DNA of 64,000 nt from Meandrina meandrites (lineage: Eukaryota > Cnidaria > Anthozoa > Scleractinia > Meandrinidae). Both the position numbers and the translations under genes were made by a program. The notes below the pieces were generated by a model. It was not told the origin of the DNA and did no database searches. It worked only from the letters and a program-made list of their open reading frames with translations. Shown piece by piece: positions 56,639 to 64,000 of this stretch (position 1 is the first letter of the stretch; each line of letters begins with the position of its first letter). Location: NCBI GenBank assembly GCA_963693305.1, contig OY855910.1:17258862-17322861 (forward strand), in the 5' to 3' direction.

Positions 56639-59600
56639 GGTTGCCTTCTGTTCCGTCAAATTGTCCCATCAGAGTTCTTTTCCAAGAAAGAGGAAACCAC
56701 CGTTTTTATTTTGCATAATGAAATTTGTCGCCCTTTGCTTTGAGTGAGAGCGAGTGAGTTATTGAACTCGTGAAATTAAGCAAGCTTTACTGCCGCCTTC
56801 ACTCATCAAACAGAAAAGAACTCCTCGGTCGCGTGGATGCATGGTGTCACGTACGTATTCGTCGACCACTTCATAACTGAATATTTATGCAGAGAATTTT
56901 TATATTTTCTGTATTAGCCTCTGTTGAAGTTCTCACTCATTTGGGATTCAAAACATAGCTTATCTGAAAAAGCAACTTATCCCTAAATGTGATAAGATAC
57001 TACACTAAACAAAAAGTAACAGTTTAAAACTAGTATTTACAATGAAGAAACTATGTCACTTGATGTTAGAGGAACAAAAGATCCCGCAACTATACTCGGA
57101 AAGTAAGAAGGGGAAAATTACTGAATAGAGGGAAAAAAACGACGAATTTTTTTTCATAAACAGGCGCGCTTAACGACTTTCTTTTTCATCGCCTCTTGGA
57201 GCTTATAAGCCAATGGTTTTTCAAAGAATTTAAATTTGTTTTACCTCTGATACATAACAAGAATTATTTGGGCTAGTAGAATATTACCAAAGCAGGTGAA
57301 ACAGTGGGATTTTAAAAATATTTTTTGGTTACAATATGTTATGAAACTCTCTCATAACGTGTATTTCTGGAGAGGAAATTTAGAGCCGCTTTTAACAGAA
57401 CTAAGTTCTAACTCAACCCTCGCCGAATACGTTTTGCTTTCAGCAAACATGTGATGTTCTGAGTGAACTAATTTGGAAATCGACTGAAACGTATGTCTGA
57501 AAAATTTAGTTCTTTTTCTTTTTATCTAAACTGATTTTCTTTCAAAACTGATTAACTTTATTGCATAACATCAACACAATATTATTTACCACAACAATCC
57601 TCGACAAGAAAAAGAAGTGTGATAGAAATTTAAAGAAAGTCTGAGTTTCCTTGTCTGCAGAAACTTCCTTTATTGTATTTGACCTACCAAAAGATAATGT
57701 TTCAAAAATGTCTTCCAGTCCAATATATTGAACATCACTTTTGGAACGACAGGTCCTTCCAGTGAATATCTCTCTAAACACGACATGAACTGATGAACTT
57801 CCCGTAGTTATAACGTCCGTCTTTCGTCTTCCGTATCGAAACTAGAAGTGAATTGCTGATAAACTTAAAAATTCTATTTACAGTTCACAGTTAATGGTGT
57901 CATTTCTAATTTCCTGTAGCTTTTAGTTTACGCCTAAGGCATTGTAGTTTTAAATTACAGGCTATTGTAAGGCGGTGCACGGATATGCGGTTACTTCCCA
58001 TTTTGCTTCATATGAACAGGTGAAACATCGCTAAACGACATTAACTGTTCGCCGTCATGGGCTAATTTAGCTGTTTAACAAACTTTTCTTTCGCAAAACG
58101 TTCCAACATTTCATTGAGATGCGAAGAAACTGAGAAACGTATTCTATAACTGACTATGTTTATTTTCGCAGTGGGCGCCGTCCGTATACACGCAGAAATC
58201 CCGCCTCAGACATTGTTTTCTGTTTTTCGGCAAGCATGTGAAAGCGTTAACCGTTGTGTCTATTAATTATGCATCTTGTTTTTCTCTTATGGCTTGAGGC
58301 TCACGCAGATTTTCTTCTTGAAACAAAAAACAGATTTGCTGTTGGTTAGCATGAAATAATATCAGCTTCATGTAGCTAAAGAAAATGGCGGCGGCGGAAT
58401 ATTGTAAACTTTTGCGCACTGCAACCCGAAATGTTACAATGTGCGTTGAATTAAAATGTATATAAATATAATAAGCTCTCTTAATGTTGAGACAAATATT
58501 TGTTATAACCGAGGAGTTCACCTTTTGAAAAAAAAGCGAATGCCAGACATAGTTTTGTAGTGTTTAGTTACATACTCGAACGCCAGTCTTTAGAAATAGT
58601 CTTTTGCTGTATTGAGGTTCTACTCCGTTGAAACCCAATAAAGTGCTCCGATCAGGGCGTTTCTGTTATAAAAATTGCCTCAAATAATTATTTTAGTCTT
58701 GATTGTTTCGTCGTCTTATTCCAGGTGGAATTGGCTCAGAATTTACTCAGAAGGCTGTATTGACTAGGCTAGTGAGTATATCTGATCGAAATTTTACGGA
58801 ACTGTTATATTGTGACATTTAATTTGTATCAATTATAGTAGGCAATTTGAGATTATAAATGTGAGGAAGTAGTCAATGGTAAAAGCGTTTGAAAATTCTA
58901 TTTTTAAAACGTTTATCCGCGTTTTCTTTCACAGGGTTCTAAATTTAGTGTCTTAAATTTTTCGTTCTTGAAACTTCTGCCATCCTAATATAGTGTTTTG
59001 CAGATTTAATTCTGACTTGATAAACAAGTTGTGCATGATCAACAATGTAAATATTTTAGTGTTTAAACAAGAGCCAATCAAAAGAAGCTGAATGGATGGC
59101 AATGTAAAACAAATCTGATGTACTGTTATGTAGGCAATATGCGTGAAATCGTTAGCAGGAGATTATACTCTTTCAAAGCGTAAATACACTGACCAAATAT
59201 TCCAAAGCACTAGTTTATCAATGAGCGGTAATCAGTCAATTTTCAAGAGATGACGTTAGTACACGCTAGAGTAGCGTGGCTCCCTTCCATAAAATAATTG
59301 AGCTGTATGTCGTTTTAGTAAACAATGTCTATATCATTTCATTTCCTGCACTTTCTGTTTTCCGTCCGTTTAATTTTTGCCTGGGGTTGTTTTGGAACTT
59401 AACGTACGTTTTTACTTAAGATAAGTGCGAGGCAACAATCAAAACAAGTCCAATAAGGGTGGTTGGAAATATCTTATGAGGAAATCACCTTTGTCGATAT
59501 GCCATTAAGTTAGCCAGCCCCCGTATTGAGTAGGTAATTAAATTTTGTAAACCAATGAAAACACAACGATTCGTCGAATCATTTTAGCTAGCACAGTTTA

Positions 59601-59739
59601 CCGACAGAAAGAGACGCTTCACCATTTTGTGTCGTCTTCAAAAGCAATAATATAATAAAGGATCCTTCAATGAAGAGGCGATACTAATTTCCGTTGCTGT
59701 AATCTATATGCGGGAAGATTGTTTAAATCCAGGTCAAAA
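56639..59739. other. intergenic DNA, no gene certain
   Basis: No supported gene. At 58386 a GC-rich start-like ATGGCGGCGGCGGAATATTG opens a short frame (MAAAEYCKLLRTATRN...) of 26 codons with no clear donor. It could be a first exon but cannot be supported. Confidence 0.35.
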
Positions 59740-59817
59740 ATGAGCCGACGTTTATTGCTTGTTTTGGCACGCTGCTAGCTTCACCTCGCTTCAGTTTATC
59801 TTGGATCACCCATTAAC
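59740..59817 (+). other. probable 5' UTR exon of the PCLTW peptide gene
   Basis: A strong donor (CATTAAC|GTAAGTATG) at 59818 follows a short, locally GC-richer stretch. The next strong acceptor on this strand is at 61786, 11 bp before the peptide gene's ATG. The exon start is a guess and the link between the two junctions is inference. Confidence 0.35.
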
Positions 59818-61462
59818 GTAAGTATGAAATTTAATTTATTTAAACATAATGACCTTTCTCTTGCTAACTTAAACTGGAATTTAACTTGAATTTATGTGTG
59901 CCGATTGATGTCGCCAAGATCTTAAATTGACATTTTCTATGAAGTCTCTTAATAGTGCGTTATGGCCTCTTAATTAATTTTCAGAATGCATGGCCCTAAA
60001 ATTGTTAATAAAGATAGCAAGGTCGAGATATGGAAACAGATACTTTTTATGACTATGTAAAACGGTTTTGCACTTACGAGCCATCGAAGAACATTTAAAG
60101 ACTGACGTTATCTCAGACAGGTGATTTTAAGCCGAAAATACTCGAAAACGTGGCTTTGGATCAATCTTGAAGTTAACTTTCGGTATTTAATTTTTTTCTC
60201 TTCAAATCCGTAGATCAAGTTCACAAATGAAATTTCTTAGGAAAATTGTCATATACATTATCGGGAATAAAACAGGACCTGCGAGTTGAACAAAATAACA
60301 AGACGCTTCACTGCTGAGAGTTTCGCCGTGTTATTTTACAGACTCCACAGGAGTCAGGACCAAGGTCTGAGGAAACTTTGACAGCATTTACACTCTCTTG
60401 CCTTTCAAAAGAGGTTATAAATCATCATTCAGGCGATATTTTAAAACCGATAAGGATACTACAAAGAGTAAACGGAGCTTGGCTTCGTCAGTTACAGCCA
60501 TTGTAAAAACAAGTTTATGTCATTTAACCACTGAAGTGCAAAATGGTCTAATTAAATCGATGTACGATTCAAAATAGTCTTCATTTCAAGGCGAAAAAGT
60601 GTCTTAACTACTTCGACTGATACAGGCCCTGTTGAGAATGTCAAAAGAAAATAACAATTTCTCTCGGTAAAGTGAATTAACCGCCGTTTTTGAGACAGCT
60701 AACGTTTCAAGCGCGAACCCTTGGATTTCTCGGAAAAACTTTAGTGAGCTGTGCAACAGGACTTAAGTTAGTAAGTTAGTAAGCCTGAGTGCTCGAAACA
60801 AGTATGCCATTTGAAAAATACAAGATGGAGGAACAGTTTGATACGCTGGGTAAAATTTAATTGGACCAGCGGGGGATTATAAGGTATCTAAAAAATATGT
60901 TGTGGTACGTACGTCAGAGATTTCTTGTGGAATGGATGTTATTTGTTAAGGAAGGTCAAATTATCCCGACCGTGTTGTGTCTTTTAACTAGGACATGACC
61001 TAATCTAAAGACGTGTTAGATGGAAAAGAAAATTAGCCTAACGGATTCTAAACAGCTGAAAAGCAAAATATCACCGCAAGTATCTCGGAACTATAACTAA
61101 TACATACAATCAAATTTCGCAAAAAAATAATTAAATATCTCAAAAGTAAAACGGACGATGATGACGTAATGACGAATATGCGCCTCGCCATTTAGTTCAA
61201 GTTTTTAGTGATTTTTAATAAGCTGACACTTAGTGCAAGCTCAATGAAACCGACAGACGGAGAAATAGAAACAAAGTCATTCATCAAGACAGCCGGAACT
61301 CTTAGCTCATAATAAACAAAATGTTTTCCCTTTAATTTACCGCCGACGCAACGAAACAGACTGTTTAGAAACTGACTACTAAATCTTAATGAATTAAGAA
61401 AACGAGAAAGTATTTTTGATAATAAAAATGTTGGCAACAAAAAATTGCTTAAAATTGATAGC

Positions 61463-61668
61463 CAACAGCGGTGGCCTAAAGGTTAGTTCGTGAGACTCTG
61501 CATTGAGTGTCTGGATTTGAGTTAAATCGGGATGAATGTATTGTTTTCTTGGGCAAAACAGCGGCGCGCTCTTACAGGGTACTGGCGAACCTTTAGCTAG
61601 AGGTGACAAATGCTTTGTGGGTACCCGCGATGGACTAGCATCCCATCCGGGGGGGGGGGGGGGGGGGA
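61463..61668 (+). mobile_element. tRNA-derived SINE ending in a poly-G run
   Basis: The head AGCGGTGGCCTAAAGGTTAG (box A-like) and TCTGGATTTGAGTTAAATC (degenerate box B) are followed by TTTTCTTGGGCAAAACAG and TGGACTAGCATCCCATCC and a run of about 18 G. It lies just upstream of the acceptor of the peptide gene, inside its probable 5' UTR intron. Confidence 0.55.
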
Positions 61669-61797
61669 GGTAGGAGCAAGGGCGGCAATGGCCCTTTAAG
61701 TCTGAAGGCAGACTGTGCCTTACTTGAAGGTACGGAACGAAGAACAAAAAATGTAATGGTAACTAACTTTTATTATTTTCTTTCAGGAAGCTAAAAT

Positions 61798-62298
61798 ATG
61801 AGTGCCTGGCTGTTTGTTCTTTGTATTTCTATAACCGCGGTAGCCATAACAGGAGCACCGCTAGAAAACGAAAATACGAAACCATGTTTAACATGGAATT
61901 GTAGTAGAAAGCGATCTCTTGAAGACAGTGAAGACAGCGAGAGACCATGCCTCACTTGGGAATGCAAACGAGAAATGTTACTACGCAACAAGTTTCTGAA
62001 CTCGGTAAGAACCGCTGAGTCCGCAAACAAGAAGTCCAGCGTGATTGAAGCAGAGGACAAACCGTGCCTCACGTGGGATTGCAGGCGGAAACGACGTGCA
62101 GTGGTTGCTATGCCAACAGATGTTACACCAGAAGCACCCGCCGATGACATGCCTTGTCTCAGAGAAGACTGTCGAGCCGGAAAAAGAAGCAATGAAGATT
62201 CCTCTTTGATGAAAAAACTCCGCTTCGCCCGCGCCAACCCTGACTCAGAAAATGACCCAGGCTGCCTATCTTGGATGTGTACGAAAGGTGGGAAATAG
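61798..62298 (+). CDS. secreted multi-copy peptide precursor with five C-x4-C units (PCLTW type)
   Basis: 166 residues, coded by one exon after an acceptor (TATTTTCTTTCAG) ending at 61786. Residues 1-20 (MSAWLFVLCISITAVAITGA) are a signal peptide. The rest alternates acidic spacers and short cysteine units, each pair separated by exactly four residues: KPCLTWNCSRKR (C30-C35), RPCLTWECKR (C51-C56), KPCLTWDCRRKRR (C90-C95), MPCLREDCRAGKR (C120-C125) and GCLSWMCTKGGK (C156-C161). Units 1-4 end in dibasic or tribasic convertase sites; unit 4 (AGKR) and the last (GGK-end) also carry Gly for amidation. This is the architecture of a neuropeptide preprohormone giving several related cyclic hexapeptide-core peptides. 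The stop TAG abuts a donor-like GTAAGA, suggesting a 3' UTR intron. The sequence family is not one I recognise. A defence or nematocyst peptide is an alternative. A broken copy of units 1-2 lies at 63226-63343. Confidence 0.78.
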   Translation: MSAWLFVLCISITAVAITGAPLENENTKPCLTWNCSRKRSLEDSEDSERPCLTWECKREMLLRNKFLNSVRTAESANKKSSVIEAEDKPCLTWDCRRKRRAVVAMPTDVTPEAPADDMPCLREDCRAGKRSNEDSSLMKKLRFARANPDSENDPGCLSWMCTKGGK

Positions 62299-62372
62299 GT
62301 AAGATCTCAAAGCACACCGTTTTATATGTCGTTGGCATGACACGCATTTCAGCAGTTAGGTGAAGTCTGCAT

Positions 62373-62620
62373 ACGAGCCTAGTGGCCCATCAGGCCGGAG
62401 CTTATCCCGGTTTCCGTAGCATGAAGCGACAAGGAGAATTTCTACCCCCCCCCCCCCCCACGCTATTCTAGTCTATCGCAGGGCTCCCCCATCAGTATAT
62501 TCGCCGGTACCTATTTATACCGGCCTGGGTGGAGAGAGGGAGTGCTCCGGCCAGGGCTCGAACCCGGACCGCCCGATCTGGAGTCCAGCGCACTAAACAT
62601 TAGGCACCACGCCTCCCACA
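62373..62620 (-). mobile_element. tRNA-derived SINE
   Basis: The minus strand begins GGGAGGCGTGGTGCCTAATG (box A-like TGGTGCCTAATGTTTAGTG). It continues GCGCTGGACTCCAGATC and a full box B GGTTCGAGCCC near 62550, then the body. A poly-C tract at 62446-62459 lies inside. The tRNA-like head is the best preserved in the window but has no tRNA 3' end. Confidence 0.7.
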
Positions 62621-63225
62621 TTTCAGTAGTTTAAAAGGGTTTAGTTTTTACCAGTTTCGGTAGTTATCCACTAAATTTGTCTGGAGCCTTATGCACAGAT
62701 GGTACGAAGGGCTTTAAATTGAGTGTAAGAGTGTCTAAATGCTCTGCTAATTTCTCAGTTTTCGGTTAAAATTTCGAGAAAAGTACCCAAGTATTTACTG
62801 ATGTTTGCGCACGTGAGCAAACATAATAGGTCTTGCCGAGTTTCCAGGTCATTTTTTACGGCTGAAAGATATTAGGAAACGAGCTGATACTATCTCCATT
62901 GTTTGGCTTATAGTGTTAGTGTCATGTTAATTGTTTGATACTAACGACCTAAAGGTTGTCATAGTAATAGCTATTGCATACTTTCGTCAGTATTGTATTT
63001 ACATGTCCGTAATAATTCGATTTATCGCACTCTTTCCAATAAACACCCCCTCTCGCCTTTGAATGGGTTTTTGTTAAGAAACTCCTCTATTCTAATAAGC
63101 GTCCCCAACACAGTGGATCGGGTAGGAACTCTCGCAAGCTCTAACATGAATGGCTCGCTTACCTTCGAGAGAACAAAAGAACAAACAACAGGAACAATGC
63201 CCCTATCCCCCAAAGGGGCCTTATT
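62621..63225. other. intergenic DNA, no gene seen
   Basis: No supported coding exon; short overlapping frames occur on both strands near 63.0-63.2 kb. Confidence 0.35.
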
Positions 63226-63343
63226 TTCATGGAAGTGTGCTCAAAGCGATCTCTGAAGACAGTGAGTTAAGGACAGTGAGAGACCATGCCTCACCACGGA
63301 TTGCATACGAGATATATTACTTCACAACAAGTTTCTGAACGCC
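63226..63343 (+). pseudogene. broken partial copy of the PCLTW peptide gene (units 1-2)
   Basis: About 115 bp align with 61886-61999 of the intact gene: CATGGAA, AAAGCGATCTCT, GAAGACAGTGA, GAGAGACCATGCCTCAC, then a CAACAAGTTTCTGAAC end. Relative to the intact gene, one T is lost in CTCTTG and an extra TTAAGG-type insertion brings a stop, so the frame is broken between units. The second unit alone still reads RPCLTTDCIRDILLHNKFLN, keeping C-x4-C but with the conserved Trp lost. No signal peptide precedes it. It could instead be a retained downstream exon, though I see no good acceptor. Confidence 0.7.
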
Positions 63344-64000
63344 CATATTCTCAGAAATGGTTCACGTTCCCGCCTGAATGGCTAGCTTACATCACTCCTG
63401 CTTACGAAGGAACTGACCTTCTCATCTCGACTATTGTATTCATGTGAGAGGCACAACTCCTTCAACCGCAAGATGTCTCTTTTGTTTCATACATTCAGAT
63501 GATTATGCTAAAAAATAAATAAGCACTCCATACCCAACAAGCACCTTCCCTGGAATTCCCAAAACGGGGTTCTATCCAGTGACAGACATTTCAGGAACCC
63601 ATGTTTAGTTGGCGTCTGTACATATCCGTTAAGTGTACTATTTTTATGATCCACAGATGTAAAGACAACTGACCTGGCTGACCGCACCATTCTCCAAATA
63701 ATTCTGTAAAAGCTTTGCTCGCGAACTAGTCACCTCCACAAAATGAAATTTGAGGACCTTAATTACCACATAAGCAAGAGAAGAAGTTAACTCCAGAAAC
63801 CATAATGTAAATTGCTCGATGTAAATTTAATCTTAATTTAGTTTTTAGGTTGAAATTGTTAAAAAAACACTTTTATTTGCACTTATATAAAAATAAATTT
63901 TGAGTATAATGAAAGCCTTCTGGTTTGTGCATTTGTTTTCACCAGGGGTTAATCATGAACGGGCGTTGAACTGGTAACTAGGGGCAACGAGGCAACACAT
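63344..64000. other. end of window, no gene seen
   Basis: No supported gene. AATAAA hexamers occur near 63512 and 63890 on the plus strand and could end transcripts of the upstream peptide locus. Confidence 0.35.

Noticed and set aside
61394..61747. 117-codon minus-strand frame
   Set aside because: It spans a SINE and a poly-C run (poly-Pro in translation); a repeat artefact.
1..64000. CRISPR arrays, operons, bacterial or viral genes
   Set aside because: No regularly spaced direct repeats, no compact gene strings, and introns with GT-AG borders in most genes; no viral hallmark genes seen.

Overview
The window looks like AT-rich nuclear DNA of an anthozoan cnidarian, most likely a stony coral. 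Three things point there: intron-containing genes with GT-AG junctions (an intronless GPCR also occurs), genes whose closest families are metazoan (LMO proteins, CAMLG, class A GPCR), and a dense sprinkling of tRNA-derived SINEs and short inverted-repeat transposons. The species call is inference; no marker gene here decides it. All splice models were built by hand from junctions and reading-frame continuity.

Layout. 2130-3233 (+) is an intronless amine-receptor-like GPCR. Intergenic DNA follows, with a MITE at 6.3-6.6 kb and a decayed CR1/L2-type LINE tail at 9.8-10.4 kb. 10988-11358 (+) is a compact two-exon gene for a small acidic/basic protein of unknown function. 12145-16838 (-) is a complete three-exon CAMLG (GET2-like receptor subunit for tail-anchored protein insertion), whose introns hold several transposons including one flanked by TTAA. 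17.3-26.9 kb is gene-poor. 27013-27462 (+) encodes a secreted precursor with one predicted amidated, Cys-looped peptide. 31407-37013 (+) and 45083-40901 (-) are two LIM-only (LMO1/2/3-type) genes facing each other tail to tail, with identical exon structure. A possible unrelated minus-strand gene end lies between them at 38.1-38.8 kb. 46-55 kb is repeats and intergenic DNA. 55482-56479 (+) and 61798-62298 (+) are two further secreted peptide precursors, the second with five C-x4-C peptide units. A broken partial copy of the second lies at 63.2-63.3 kb.

The most interesting content is the set of three small secreted precursors, each predicted to release short peptides closed by one disulfide: a five-unit PCLTW-type precursor with a decayed neighbour copy, a cationic SPC-x4-C precursor, and a CLPFC precursor with an amidation and cleavage signal. 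Second is the convergent LMO pair, whose first-LIM exon is about 98% identical in DNA over 148 bp, silent sites included, while the second-LIM exon has clearly diverged. That pattern suggests exon-restricted gene conversion. Both genes also have a first coding exon of only four nucleotides (ATGG). These genes do not form an operon; the only functional links are family-level, such as GPCRs and peptides in signalling and LMO proteins in transcription complexes.
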